A DNA stretch of 64,000 nucleotides from Anoxynatronum buryatiense. GTDB taxonomy: Bacteria > Bacillota > Clostridia > Peptostreptococcales > Tindalliaceae. Below are positions 46,008 to 55,836 of this stretch, in pieces (position 1 is the stretch's first letter; every line of letters begins with the position of its first letter). The position numbers and the translations under genes are program-made. The stretch is from NCBI RefSeq assembly GCF_900182905.1, contig NZ_FXUF01000002.1, positions 310,001 to 374,000 on the forward strand, written 5' to 3'. The notes under the pieces were generated by a model. The model saw only the letters and a list, made by a program, of their open reading frames with translations. It did no database searches and was not told the DNA's origin.

Positions 46008-46988
46008 ATGTCTTTCTCAACAGATACCAAAGAAGAACTGGCAAGAATTATACCTGAAGATCGGTGTTGCCAGCTTGCTGAGTTGTCGGCGCTCATTCGA
46101 ATGGCAGGCATGCTGGAACTGGCAGGTCCTGGCGATCTGCGTATCCAACTCAGTACTGAAAACCCATCGACTGCCCGAAAAATTTTCAAACTGGTGAAAC
46201 GAATATATGGGTTTCAAGCCGAGATACAGGTTCGTCAAACCCCGCGCTTCAATAAAAGCAAACAATATGCATTGCTGCTGGAAGCACCGGAAGAAAGCAG
46301 ACAAATGTTGAAAGAAACCGGTATTCTTATGGAAACAGAACAAGGGATCACCCTGCTGGAGGAGGTACCTTCAGCATTGATCAAAAATCGCTGTTGCCGC
46401 CGTGCATTTTTGAGGGGCGCTTTTTTGGGTGGGGGATCCATCAGTGCCCCGGAGAAAAACTACCATCTCGAGTTTGTTTCTTCCAACGAATCGCATATTG
46501 ACAGCATCCAAAAAATATTACGGCGTTTTCAACTTCAGGGAAAGTATATTCTGCGTAAGGGACATCACGTACTCTACCTGAAAGAAGGCGAGCAAATCGT
46601 TGATCTTCTCAATATTATGGGAGCGCACCACGCCCTGCTGGCTCTTGAAAATATCCGGATTCTGAAACAGATGCGGAATAACATCAATCGAATTGTCAAC
46701 TGTGAAACTGCCAACCTGAGTAAAACTGTCCAGGCTTCCATGCGACAAGTGGAAATGATTCAGTTCATCGATCGCCGAATCGGTATCCAGAATTTGTCCC
46801 AAAGTCTGCGTGAAGTGGCGATTGCCCGGTTAAAATACCCCGAAGCCAGCCTGAAAGAATTGGGAGAACAAATCAATCCGCCGGTGGGAAAATCTGGTAT
46901 TAATCACCGCTTTAGAAAACTGGAGCAGCTGGAAGTGCGTCTCAAAACCCAAAAGATGACATCTTTAGATGGAAATGTAGAAAAATAA
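46008..46988 (+). CDS. whiA: WhiA family DNA-binding regulator
   Basis: A 326-residue protein with an N-terminal WhiA/LAGLIDADG-like domain (SFSTDTKEELARI, AFLRGAFLGGGSIS) and a C-terminal helix-turn-helix (LKYPEASLKELGEQINPPVGKSGINHRFRKL). WhiA acts in sporulation in Streptomyces and in division and chromosome segregation in Bacillus. The start at 46008 follows AGAGGATTCC. Placement after rapZ and yvcK is conserved. Confidence 0.96.
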   Translation: MSFSTDTKEELARIIPEDRCCQLAELSALIRMAGMLELAGPGDLRIQLSTENPSTARKIFKLVKRIYGFQAEIQVRQTPRFNKSKQYALLLEAPEESRQMLKETGILMETEQGITLLEEVPSALIKNRCCRRAFLRGAFLGGGSISAPEKNYHLEFVSSNESHIDSIQKILRRFQLQGKYILRKGHHVLYLKEGEQIVDLLNIMGAHHALLALENIRILKQMRNNINRIVNCETANLSKTVQASMRQVEMIQFIDRRIGIQNLSQSLREVAIARLKYPEASLKELGEQINPPVGKSGINHRFRKLEQLEVRLKTQKMTSLDGNVEK

Positions 46989-47113
46989 TGATATTTAATT
47001 GAAAATCACTGTTAATGACTGTCTAGAAAGGATATAATTATGCACAGGACTTGCTATTCTTAAAGGCTTCACCCATCCCCATGAAGCTTCGGCTTCAGAC
47101 AAGGAGGTCATCT

Positions 47114-48160
47114 ATGCTGGAGGTAAGCTGCCGAATCCTCATGCCTGGCATGATGCTTGCGAAGTCTGTACACAGCTCAGCAGGTATACTGCTGTTAAAA
47201 GAAGGAGAAATGATTCAGCCTCACACCTTGGATCAGTTAAAAGCCCATGAAATTGAAAAAATATACATAAAGTGGCCGGAGTCAGGTCTTCAAAAAGATA
47301 TCTCGGTGGTAAAGGACGAAACCAGGCAAAAAGCGATGATTTTTGTGGAAGAGACATTGAAGTCAGCCTACCATTCTCAGTTGTTGGAGCTTGAACAGCT
47401 TCGTCGGCAAGTGGATATACTGCTTCAGGAAATTCTCAGTCATGATAATGTGTTGGTGAGCCTCACCAGCCTGAGGGCCATTGACGACTACACTTTTGGA
47501 CATTCAGTGAACGTGTGTGTACTGTCACTTATTGTTGGCATAACATTGGAAATGAGCCCGGAAGATCTTCGTATCTTAGGAATGGGTGCCATGGTGCATG
47601 ACATTGGGAAACTCTTTGTTAATCAGGAATTGCTGCAAAAACCAAAGGCACTCAATGCCTCTGAGTATGCTGAAATGAAAATGCATGCGACTCTGGGTGT
47701 GGCAGTCATTGGCAATGAACAGGTTGATGAGCGCATTTTGGAAATCATTCGTTATCATCATGAGTGGTATAATGGATCCGGGTATCCCGACGGGCTGGTG
47801 GGTGATGAGATTCCCCTGATGGCAAGGATTGTGGCCATCTGCGATGTCTATGATGCCTTGACATCCGACCGGGTTTACAAAGAAAAAATATCGGCGCAAG
47901 AAGCCTTGGAATACCTGATATGCATGGGTGATCGCCAGTTTGATTTTCAATTGTTGCGCCAGTTCCTGAAGTATATCCGGGTATACGCTGTTGGAATGGT
48001 GGTGCGCCTCACTACGGGTGAACAAGCCAGTGTCCTGTCGAACAATCCCCACTGGCCCACAAGACCGGTGGTACAGGTAACAACCGATGCTGCCGGGAAT
48101 TCAGTGCAGGAGTATCGAGTGATTGACCTGTCAAGGAAACTGGGCATTGATATCATCTGA
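47114..48160 (+). CDS. HD-GYP domain phosphodiesterase
   Basis: A 348-residue protein. The HD-GYP domain spans about residues 130-310 with HSVNVC, MVHDIGKL and HHEWYNGSGYPDGL, where GYP is intact, so cyclic-di-GMP hydrolysis is plausible. No receiver or membrane segment precedes it; the N-terminus is a short DUF3391-like region. AAGGAGG lies 6 bases before the ATG at 47114. No cyclic-di-GMP riboswitch was seen in the leader. Confidence 0.92.
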   Translation: MLEVSCRILMPGMMLAKSVHSSAGILLLKEGEMIQPHTLDQLKAHEIEKIYIKWPESGLQKDISVVKDETRQKAMIFVEETLKSAYHSQLLELEQLRRQVDILLQEILSHDNVLVSLTSLRAIDDYTFGHSVNVCVLSLIVGITLEMSPEDLRILGMGAMVHDIGKLFVNQELLQKPKALNASEYAEMKMHATLGVAVIGNEQVDERILEIIRYHHEWYNGSGYPDGLVGDEIPLMARIVAICDVYDALTSDRVYKEKISAQEALEYLICMGDRQFDFQLLRQFLKYIRVYAVGMVVRLTTGEQASVLSNNPHWPTRPVVQVTTDAAGNSVQEYRVIDLSRKLGIDII

Positions 48161-48189
48161 ACGCCGGCTCTCTGGAGCGGGCGTTTTTA
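48161..48189 (+). terminator. Terminator after the HD-GYP gene
   Basis: ACGCC (48161-48165) with GGCGT (48180-48184) around an inner GCTC/GAGC stem, then TTTTT. It starts right after the stop codon. Confidence 0.85.
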
Positions 48190-48234
48190 TGAAACTGACT
48201 GAATGACAGCCGCATCATTTTTACAGGTTTGATT

Positions 48235-48262
48235 TTCAATTACAGCCTAAATAGCGTATAAT
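48235..48262 (+). promoter_or_regulatory. Probable promoter of yqeB
   Basis: TATAAT at 48257-48262 with a weak -35 TTCAAT at 48235-48240 (16-base spacer). Confidence 0.5.
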
Positions 48263-48317
48263 AGAACTGAACGTGACAGCCGCAGCCGAAGTAAATGAAG
48301 AAAAGGGAGCTGATTTC

Positions 48318-49130
48318 ATGTTGCGGGACATCGTAGCCATTCGTGGAGGCGGAGAAATTGGAACTGCCATTGCACACAAATTGAAGCGCAGTGGCTTCAA
48401 GGTATTTATCATCGAAAATGATACACCAATTTCCATTCGACGGACGGTTGCTTACGCCCAGGCAGTATTTCACGGCGAAATGACAGTAGAGGGCATCAGA
48501 GGTGTTAATGTCTCAGATGCAGAAGGAATTATCACAGCATGGGAAAAACAAGAAATTCCGGTGATAGTTGATTCACAGTGTGACATTCTCAATGAAATCC
48601 CGGTGGATGTTTTGGTGGATGCCATCATGGCCCGTAAAAACACAGGCACCACCCGTGACATGGCTGCCATCACCATTGCCACGGGTCCTGGTTTTATTGC
48701 TGGTGAAGATGTGGACATTGTTATCGAAACCAAAAAAGGGCATGATCAGGGACGCCTCATTTTTGACGGAGCAGCAGAGCCTGAGACAGCCATCCCCGGA
48801 GAAAGCGAAGGGGTTGAAATGAATAAAGTGGCTAATGCACCCATTGAGGGCGTTATTTATACCCATGTTCATATTGGCGATATGGTGAAAAAAGGCCAAC
48901 TGATGGCTGAAATTGCCGACGTTTCCATTCATGCCCAAATCAGCGGTATTGTGAGGGGTATTATTCACGATGGTTCAAATGTTTGGAAAGGCCTTAAAAT
49001 TCTGGAGATCGACCCGGATGTTTCGCCAGAGCAATGTTACCGGCTTTCCCAACGATCTCGTGATGTGGCCGGCGGCGTGCTGGAAGCTGTTCTATATTTG
49101 AAACAGCAGCACCAATTAAACACCGACTAA
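48318..49130 (+). CDS. yqeB: EF2563/YqeB family selenium-dependent molybdenum hydroxylase accessory protein
   Basis: A 270-residue protein. It starts with a nucleotide-binding strand (LRDIVAIRGGGEIGTAIAHKLKRSGF) and a second domain resembling a lipoyl/biotinyl carrier fold near residues 190-240. I recognise the YqeB/EF2563 family, which accompanies selenium-dependent molybdenum hydroxylases that use a non-Sec selenium cofactor. The usual partners (yqeC, xdh genes, mocA, selD) are not in the window. The ATG at 48318 has AAGGGAG upstream; the frame is open back to a GTG at 48273. Its solitary location between an HD-GYP gene and dnaE is odd. Confidence 0.85.
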   Translation: MLRDIVAIRGGGEIGTAIAHKLKRSGFKVFIIENDTPISIRRTVAYAQAVFHGEMTVEGIRGVNVSDAEGIITAWEKQEIPVIVDSQCDILNEIPVDVLVDAIMARKNTGTTRDMAAITIATGPGFIAGEDVDIVIETKKGHDQGRLIFDGAAEPETAIPGESEGVEMNKVANAPIEGVIYTHVHIGDMVKKGQLMAEIADVSIHAQISGIVRGIIHDGSNVWKGLKILEIDPDVSPEQCYRLSQRSRDVAGGVLEAVLYLKQQHQLNTD

Positions 49131-49145
49131 CGGATAGGTGATGCC

Positions 49146-52100
49146 ATGTTTGTTCATTTGCACGTTCACACAGAATACAGTCTTCTTGACGGGTTTGCCA
49201 ATATCAGTGGCTTGATGGACCATGTGCAGGCCATGGGAATGCCAGCGGTGGCCATCACCGATCACGGCACCATGTTTGGTGTGGTAGATTTTTATAAGGA
49301 AGCCAAAAAACGAAATATTCGTCCGGTTATTGGCTGCGAAGTGTATACCGCAGCCAGAGCCATGCAAGAAAAAGACCCTGCTCATGATAAAGATCAGGGT
49401 CATTTAGTATTGCTGGCAGAAAACATGACAGGCTATCAAAACCTGATCAAACTGGTTTCTTTGGGTTATTTGGAAGGCTTTTACTACAAACCCCGCATCG
49501 ATTATGCCACTCTTTCCCAATATACAGAGGGGCTTATTTGTCTGAGCGCCTGCCTGGCGGGAGATGTGCAGCAACATTTGCTGAATAGAAATTATCAAGC
49601 GGCTAAAAAACTGGCACTGGAACTGGATGCCATGTTTGGCCGCGGAAACTTCTACCTTGAACTTCAGGATCATGGCATACAAGAGCAAAAACTGGTCAAC
49701 GTGGAGCTGATTCGCCTCAGCGGTGACACAGGCATTCCCCTGGTCGCCACCAACGATGCCCATTATATTCGAAAAGAAGATGCTGAAGCCCATGACATTC
49801 TACTTTGCATCCAAACTGGTAAAATACAGGAAGATAAAGACCGGATGAAGTTTCCCGGAGATGCCTTCTATCTACGGTCGGAGCAAGAAATGAAGGCTCT
49901 TTTTCCTGAGCAGCCCGAAGCATTGGAAAACACATGGCGCATTGCACAGCGGTGTCAGGTTGATTTTGATTTCAACACAATCCATTTACCTGAATACCAA
50001 CCTCCTGATGACATTTCTCTCAATGAGTATCTGGAAAAACTTTGCTTAGAAGGCATGCACCAACGTTACCCCAAGGCTGATGAAACCATTCGGGAACGCC
50101 TCTACATGGAGCTGGGGACCATTTTCAACATGGGGTATACTGCCTATTTCCTCATCGTATGGGATTTCATCAAATACGCCAAGGATCATCAGATACCAGT
50201 GGGACCTGGGCGAGGCAGTGCTGCCGGCAGCATTGTAGCTTATGTGTTGGGCATCACCGACGTGGATCCCCTTCGCTATCAGTTGATTTTCGAGCGGTTC
50301 TTAAATCCGGAGCGCATCTCCATGCCAGATATCGATATTGATTTTTGCTATGAACGGCGGGAGGAAGTCATCAATTACGTGAAAGAGAAATATGGCACCG
50401 ACCGGGTGGCACAAATTATCACTTTTGGAACCATGGCTGCCCGGGCTGCCATTCGGGATGTGGGACGGGTGATTAACATGTCCTACGGTGAAGTGGATCA
50501 GATTGCCAAAATGATTCCCATGGTGCTGGGCATGACCATTGAAAAAGCATTGGAAATGAACCCGCAGCTTCTTCAGCTCACAAAAGAAAACGACCGCGCC
50601 CGTTATCTTATTGAAATGGCTCGCAAACTGGAAGGAACTCCGCGTCATGCCTCAACCCATGCCGCCGGTGTGGTGATATCCAAAAAAAAGCTGAATGAGC
50701 ATGTGCCCCTTTACATGCATGAAAACAGTGTTACTACCCAATTTCCCATGGGAACCCTGGAAGAGCTGGGACTTCTTAAAATGGATTTTTTGGGCCTGCG
50801 CACCCTCACTGTCATACAGGACGCATTGAATATTCTGGTAGAAACAGAAGGGGTACATCTGGATTTCAGCGATAGTCACTATGATGATCCGGCAATATAC
50901 GATCTCATCAGCAGGGGAGAGACGCTGGGAGTGTTTCAGTTGGAAAGTGCCGGTATGATTCAGTTCATGAAAGAACTGAAACCCAACTGCTTTGAAGATG
51001 TTGTGGCGGGTATTTCCCTTTTTCGGCCAGGCCCAATGGATTCCATCCCCCGGTATATTCGCAATAAAAACCGGCCGGAGCTCGTTAAATATGCCCATAA
51101 GGCGCTGGAGCCCATTCTGGATGTCACCTATGGATGCCTGGTGTATCAGGAGCAGGTGATGCAGGTGGTGCGCGACCTGGCAGGTTATAGCTATGGCCGC
51201 AGCGATCTGGTGCGGCGTGCCATGAGCAAAAAGAAAATGGATGTCATGGAAGAAGAACGTCGCAATTTTATTTATGGGAAGAAAACAGCAACGGGTGACA
51301 TGGAAATTGAAGGCTGTGTGGCTCGAGGTATTCCCGCGGATGTTGCCAGTCGCATTTTTGACGAAATGATTGACTTTGCCAAGTATGCCTTTAACAAATC
51401 TCATGCGGCAGCTTATGCCGTGCTGGCCTACCAGACCGCCTACCTGAAAACCCATCACCCGGTGGCTTTCATGGCCGCTCTTATGACAAGTGTCATGAGC
51501 AATTCGTCAAAAATAGCCGAATATATTTACGATTGCCGACGGCAGGGGATTGGAGTACTGCCTCCTGATGTGAACAGCAGCGTGCGGGGTTTTTCAGTGG
51601 AACGGAATCAAATTCGATTTGGCATGGCTGCCGTCAAAAATGTTGGGGCGGGAATGATTGATCAACTGGTTATCGAAAGGGAAGCCAATGGCCGCTTCGA
51701 TCATCTCACAGATTTTTGTGAGCGAATGTGCAGTCGAGACCTCAACAAAAGGGCCGTGGAGAGTATGATTAAAGCGGGCTCCTTTGACAGTACGGGCGCC
51801 ACTCGTGCCCAGCTGATGGCAATATACGAGCAAGTGCTTGACAGTGCTGTACGCAACCGAAAAAACAATCTGCAAGGACAGATGGGTCTTTTTGATTTGA
51901 TGCAACCAGCTGAAACAATGGCACAGGATCATTACCCCGAGGTGTCGGACTTTCAGGAACGGGTACGCCTCAGTATGGAAAAAGAAGTGTTGGGCCTTTA
52001 TCTCAGCGGTCACCCACTCCAGGAATATCAGGAAAAGCTGAAGACCTTCATATCTGCTGATAGCCGCGATTTTACAGAGATGGTGGAAAATCCTATGTCT

Positions 52101-52685
52101 TCAAGGTTCAGAGACCGGCAAACCCTGATGTTGGGGGGCGTCATCTTCTCAAAAACTATGAAGACCACCCGAAATAACCAGATGATGGCCATCATCCAAC
52201 TGGAGGATCTTTTCGGAACCATTGAATGTATCCTGTTTCCTCAAACCTTGGAGCAATACCTTTCTTATATTCAGGAAGATGAAATTGTGCTGTTGGAAGG
52301 TACCCTTGATTTTAAAGACGATGAAGCGCCTAAAATCTTGGTGACTCACATGACAGGCGTGGATCAACTCGAGAGTTGGAAAAACCGCCCGCCGGGAAAG
52401 CACAGAAACACTTTTTCCAAGCCGAAAGCTGCTACTGCCAAAGGAGACAGTCAGCCAAACGGCCAGCGTTTATGGATACGCATTCCCACCAATGGGCATA
52501 TGAATCTCATTGAAAAGGTCAAACCGTTACTGCGCCAGTTTCAGGGTCAAACACCGGTTGTGATTTATGTGAATGAGACCGGCCAGCGATTCCAGGCAGA
52601 TGAAACGCTTTGGGTGACACCCAGCAGTGAACTCGTACAGGCACTGCACCAGATTTTTGGCAACGATTCCATCAAACTTCGCTAA
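49146..52685 (+). CDS. dnaE: DNA polymerase III subunit alpha
   Basis: A 1179-residue replicative polymerase. The N-terminal PHP domain has HVHTEYSLLDG and ITDHGTMFG; the polymerase core has GPGRGSAAGSIV and the catalytic aspartates in MPDIDIDF; then come tandem helix-hairpin-helix and an OB domain. It lacks an embedded 3'-5' exonuclease, so it is DnaE rather than PolC. The dnaE-pfkA-pyk order is common in Bacillota. The ATG at 49146 lies 15 bases after yqeB. Confidence 0.97.
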   Translation: MFVHLHVHTEYSLLDGFANISGLMDHVQAMGMPAVAITDHGTMFGVVDFYKEAKKRNIRPVIGCEVYTAARAMQEKDPAHDKDQGHLVLLAENMTGYQNLIKLVSLGYLEGFYYKPRIDYATLSQYTEGLICLSACLAGDVQQHLLNRNYQAAKKLALELDAMFGRGNFYLELQDHGIQEQKLVNVELIRLSGDTGIPLVATNDAHYIRKEDAEAHDILLCIQTGKIQEDKDRMKFPGDAFYLRSEQEMKALFPEQPEALENTWRIAQRCQVDFDFNTIHLPEYQPPDDISLNEYLEKLCLEGMHQRYPKADETIRERLYMELGTIFNMGYTAYFLIVWDFIKYAKDHQIPVGPGRGSAAGSIVAYVLGITDVDPLRYQLIFERFLNPERISMPDIDIDFCYERREEVINYVKEKYGTDRVAQIITFGTMAARAAIRDVGRVINMSYGEVDQIAKMIPMVLGMTIEKALEMNPQLLQLTKENDRARYLIEMARKLEGTPRHASTHAAGVVISKKKLNEHVPLYMHENSVTTQFPMGTLEELGLLKMDFLGLRTLTVIQDALNILVETEGVHLDFSDSHYDDPAIYDLISRGETLGVFQLESAGMIQFMKELKPNCFEDVVAGISLFRPGPMDSIPRYIRNKNRPELVKYAHKALEPILDVTYGCLVYQEQVMQVVRDLAGYSYGRSDLVRRAMSKKKMDVMEEERRNFIYGKKTATGDMEIEGCVARGIPADVASRIFDEMIDFAKYAFNKSHAAAYAVLAYQTAYLKTHHPVAFMAALMTSVMSNSSKIAEYIYDCRRQGIGVLPPDVNSSVRGFSVERNQIRFGMAAVKNVGAGMIDQLVIEREANGRFDHLTDFCERMCSRDLNKRAVESMIKAGSFDSTGATRAQLMAIYEQVLDSAVRNRKNNLQGQMGLFDLMQPAETMAQDHYPEVSDFQERVRLSMEKEVLGLYLSGHPLQEYQEKLKTFISADSRDFTEMVENPMSSRFRDRQTLMLGGVIFSKTMKTTRNNQMMAIIQLEDLFGTIECILFPQTLEQYLSYIQEDEIVLLEGTLDFKDDEAPKILVTHMTGVDQLESWKNRPPGKHRNTFSKPKAATAKGDSQPNGQRLWIRIPTNGHMNLIEKVKPLLRQFQGQTPVVIYVNETGQRFQADETLWVTPSSELVQALHQIFGNDSIKLR

Positions 52686-52748
52686 AATCTGCTGTTTTTA
52701 ATCGAACCACAAAACTTTTGATGAATGAGTGTGAAAACGTACAAAGTG

Positions 52749-52757
52749 TGATATAAT
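52749..52757 (+). promoter_or_regulatory. Extended -10 promoter of pfkA-pyk
   Basis: TGA-TATAAT at 52749-52757, with no clear -35 box. It lies about 95 bases before pfkA. Confidence 0.5.
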
Positions 52758-52851
52758 AAGTCGTGCTAAGCCTGGTCAAAATTGTTACATGCGGGACACA
52801 AAAAGACCAAGCAAAAAAGAATATGCATCGATAGAAATGGAGGAACCTTCC

Positions 52852-53811
52852 ATGAAGACAATTGGAGTTTTAACCAGCGGCGGTGATGCACCGGGAATGA
52901 ATGCTGCCATTCGGGCAGTGGTGCGCAGCGCCATCTACCATGAATGTAAAGTATACGGCATTCTTCGCGGGTATGAAGGACTTGTGAATGCAAAACTTAA
53001 AGAAATGAACCTCTCGTCGGTTGCCGATATCATTCATCGCGGCGGCACCATTTTGCAAACAGCCCGTTGTGAAGATTTTAAAACAGAAGCTGGCCGCAAA
53101 AAAGCCTTAAACGTACTGGAAGTATTCAATATTGACGGTGTGATTGTTATTGGCGGCGATGGCTCCATGACAGGAGCGGTGAAACTCAATGAAATGGGTA
53201 TTCCCGCCATTGGCATTCCAGGAACTATTGACAATGACCTGGCATATACTGACTACACCATAGGTTTTGACACAGCCATTAACACAGTGGTGGAGGCCAT
53301 CAGTAAAATTCGTGACACTTCAAGTTCTCATGGTCGTGTGAACATTGTGGAAGTGATGGGAAGACACTGCGGTGACATTGCCCTTTATTGCGGTTTGGCT
53401 GGTGGCGCTGAAAGCATTGTCATTCCGGAAATTCCCCATAACATTGATGAAATCTGTCGCAAGATCATTCGCGGCAAAAACCGGGGCAAGCTACACAGCC
53501 TGATCTTGCTGGCTGAAGGAGCAGGCAATGCAATGGAGTTGGCTAAGATAATTGAAGAAAAAACCAGCATGGAAACCCGGGCAACAATTCTTGGGCATAT
53601 TCAAAGAGGTGGAAGCCCTACAGCGACTGACAGGATTCTGGCCAGCAAACTGGGAGCCCGTGCTGTTGAACTGCTACTTGGAGGAAAATCAAACCGGGCA
53701 GTGGGAATAAAGTGTAATGCCATTGTGGATGTGGATATGAAAGAAGCCCTGACCATTGAAAAAACACTGGATATGGACACCTATAACCTGGCTAGCATTT
53801 TGTCAATTTAG
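52852..53811 (+). CDS. pfkA: 6-phosphofructokinase (ATP)
   Basis: A 319-residue glycolytic enzyme that makes fructose 1,6-bisphosphate. Motifs are the nucleotide loop [28 protein letters not shown], the catalytic [21 protein letters not shown] and [11 protein letters not shown]. The GGDGS glycine pattern is that of ATP-dependent enzymes. The start at 52852 follows GGAGG; upstream in-frame ATGs lack a site. It is cotranscribed with pyk. Confidence 0.97.
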   Translation: MKTIGVLTSGGDAPGMNAAIRAVVRSAIYHECKVYGILRGYEGLVNAKLKEMNLSSVADIIHRGGTILQTARCEDFKTEAGRKKALNVLEVFNIDGVIVIGGDGSMTGAVKLNEMGIPAIGIPGTIDNDLAYTDYTIGFDTAINTVVEAISKIRDTSSSHGRVNIVEVMGRHCGDIALYCGLAGGAESIVIPEIPHNIDEICRKIIRGKNRGKLHSLILLAEGAGNAMELAKIIEEKTSMETRATILGHIQRGGSPTATDRILASKLGARAVELLLGGKSNRAVGIKCNAIVDVDMKEALTIEKTLDMDTYNLASILSI

Positions 53812-53843
53812 CCAAGTAACGGTGTCAAAAGAGGAGTGAAAAA

Positions 53844-55601
53844 ATGAAAAGAACAAAAATCGTATGTACTCTGGGACCCGCCAGCGAATCAAAAGAAGTA
53901 TTTAAAGAGCTGGTGACTCACGGTTTGAACGTGGCACGACTGAATTTTTCACATGGATCTCATGAAGAACATAAGAAGCGCATTGACGTCATTAAAGAAG
54001 TGCGCCGGGAAATGAAGATTCCGGTGGCTATTCTGTTGGATACCAAGGGCCCGGAGATCAGAACCGGCAAGTTTGAGTTGCCTGAAGTGATGCTGGAAGA
54101 AGGTCAAACCTTCACCATTACCACCCGCGATGTTCTGGGAACTCAAGAGATCTGCAATGTCAGCTACGAAGGACTGCCGGGAGATGTAAGTGCTGGATCT
54201 CAGATTCTCATCGATGACGGACTGGTAGGCCTGGAAGTGCTGGAAGTTAAAGATGAAACTGACATCGTCTGTCGAGTTCTCAATGGTGGAATCGTAAAAA
54301 ATCATAAAGGGGTTAATGTACCCAACGTGAGCATTAACCTGCCGGCCATCACACCAAAAGACCGGGCTGATATTGAGTTTGGCATTGAGAACGGCATCGA
54401 CTTTATTGCCGCCTCATTTGTGCGAAAATCTGCAGATGTACTGGCTATTCGTGAAATTCTTGAGCAAAACAATGCCGGCTACATTCAAATCATATCAAAA
54501 ATCGAGAATCAGGAAGGCATGGATAACCTGGACGAAATCATCGAAGCCTCTGACGGGATCATGGTGGCCCGGGGGGATCTGGGGGTTGAAATTCCCACAG
54601 AAGAAGTTCCGCTGGCGCAAAAGAGTATGATTCGCAAGTGCAACAAGGTGGGAAAACCTGTTATCACCGCCACACAGATGCTGGATTCCATGATTCGCAA
54701 CCCCCGCCCCACCCGGGCAGAAGTCACAGACGTTGCCAATGCCATTTTTGATGGTACTGATGCCATCATGCTTTCTGGCGAAACTGCAGCTGGTAAATAT
54801 CCGGTGGATGCAGTTAAAACCATGTCTGTTATTGCTCGGCGCACAGAATCAGCCATCGACTACCGTGAACTGCTCCGCAGCAAAGATCTCAACAAGGAAA
54901 CCAGTATCACCGATGCCATTAGCAACGCCACTTGCAATATCGCCATGGATCTGGGGGCTTCGGCCATCGTCACGGCCACTTCTTCAGGCTATACCGCCCG
55001 CATGGTTTCCAAATTCCGGCCAGCACAGATCATTGTGGCTGCCACCACTGACAAGCGGGTAACCCGGCAGTTAAGCCTTTCCTGGGGTGTCTACTCAGTA
55101 CTGACCAGCCATTTGGAATCCACTGATGATATCATTGATACTTCCATTGCCAAAGCCCTTGAATGCGAACTGATTCAGCGGGGTGACCTGGTGGTGATCA
55201 CAGCTGGTGTTCCTGTAGGAGTTTCCGGTACAACCAACCTTATCAAAGCCCATATTGTCGGTGAAGTATTGGTGGCAGGGATGGGTATCGGTAAAAGAGC
55301 GGCCACAGGAAGAGTGCGTTTCGTCACCAGTGATCCAGAAACCTGGAAAGGTTTTGAAGACGGTGACATTTTGGTGGCTGCCATGACCGACGCAGACCTG
55401 GTACCTCTCATGAACAGGGCTGGTGCGATTGTAACCGAAGCAGGCGGTCTGACCAGCCATGCTGCCGTGGTAGGGCTGAATCTTGAGAAACCGACTGTTG
55501 TGGGTGTCACCGATGCCCTGACAACCCTCAAACCAGGCGATCTGGTAACAGTGGACTCTGGCAGTGGGCAAATTTACAGTGGCCGTACCCAGGTACTATA
55601 G
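53844..55601 (+). CDS. pyk: Pyruvate kinase with C-terminal PEP-utiliser domain
   Basis: A 585-residue enzyme that makes ATP and pyruvate from PEP. The core has NFSHGSHEEH, LDTKGPEIRTG, ISKIENQEG, MVARGDLGVE and ATQMLDSM. About 110 extra residues at the C-terminus carry the PEP-utiliser swivel motif TEAGGLTSHAAVVG, typical of Bacillus and clostridial pyruvate kinases. GAGGAG precedes the ATG. It lies 32 bases after pfkA. Confidence 0.97.
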   Translation: MKRTKIVCTLGPASESKEVFKELVTHGLNVARLNFSHGSHEEHKKRIDVIKEVRREMKIPVAILLDTKGPEIRTGKFELPEVMLEEGQTFTITTRDVLGTQEICNVSYEGLPGDVSAGSQILIDDGLVGLEVLEVKDETDIVCRVLNGGIVKNHKGVNVPNVSINLPAITPKDRADIEFGIENGIDFIAASFVRKSADVLAIREILEQNNAGYIQIISKIENQEGMDNLDEIIEASDGIMVARGDLGVEIPTEEVPLAQKSMIRKCNKVGKPVITATQMLDSMIRNPRPTRAEVTDVANAIFDGTDAIMLSGETAAGKYPVDAVKTMSVIARRTESAIDYRELLRSKDLNKETSITDAISNATCNIAMDLGASAIVTATSSGYTARMVSKFRPAQIIVAATTDKRVTRQLSLSWGVYSVLTSHLESTDDIIDTSIAKALECELIQRGDLVVITAGVPVGVSGTTNLIKAHIVGEVLVAGMGIGKRAATGRVRFVTSDPETWKGFEDGDILVAAMTDADLVPLMNRAGAIVTEAGGLTSHAAVVGLNLEKPTVVGVTDALTTLKPGDLVTVDSGSGQIYSGRTQVL

Positions 55602-55728
55602 CCAGGATGCCCGTGTGTAAATAAAGATTAACCCGGAGTTTACACAAGATTAACCAAAAAGAGAGACACATCACCTATAATGAAAACAGGTAACATCCTC
55701 TCCCTTTTATGATATGCAGTAATATTTG

Positions 55729-55760
55729 GGGGCTGCCACACGGCAGCCCCGCTTTTTTTT
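55729..55760 (+). terminator. Terminator downstream of pyk
   Basis: The 9-bp stem GGGGCTGCC (55729-55737) with GGCAGCCCC (55742-55750) and an ACAC loop is followed by GC and eight T. It is about 130 bases after the pyk stop, so the transcript has a long 3' end or another short RNA ends here. Confidence 0.9.
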
Positions 55761-55836
55761 ACCTAAAAAACAGCCATAACGTTGAAAATATGCTATCATG
55801 AAACAGAAGCAGACACAGTCAAACGTTTCAAACCGG

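Noticed and set aside
47039-47113. Cyclic-di-GMP riboswitch before the HD-GYP gene
   Set aside because: The leader has a small GAAGC/GCTTC hairpin only; the conserved GEMM core bases are not visible.
50652-51458. Long minus-strand frame of 268 codons inside dnaE
   Set aside because: Shadow of dnaE for the same reasons.
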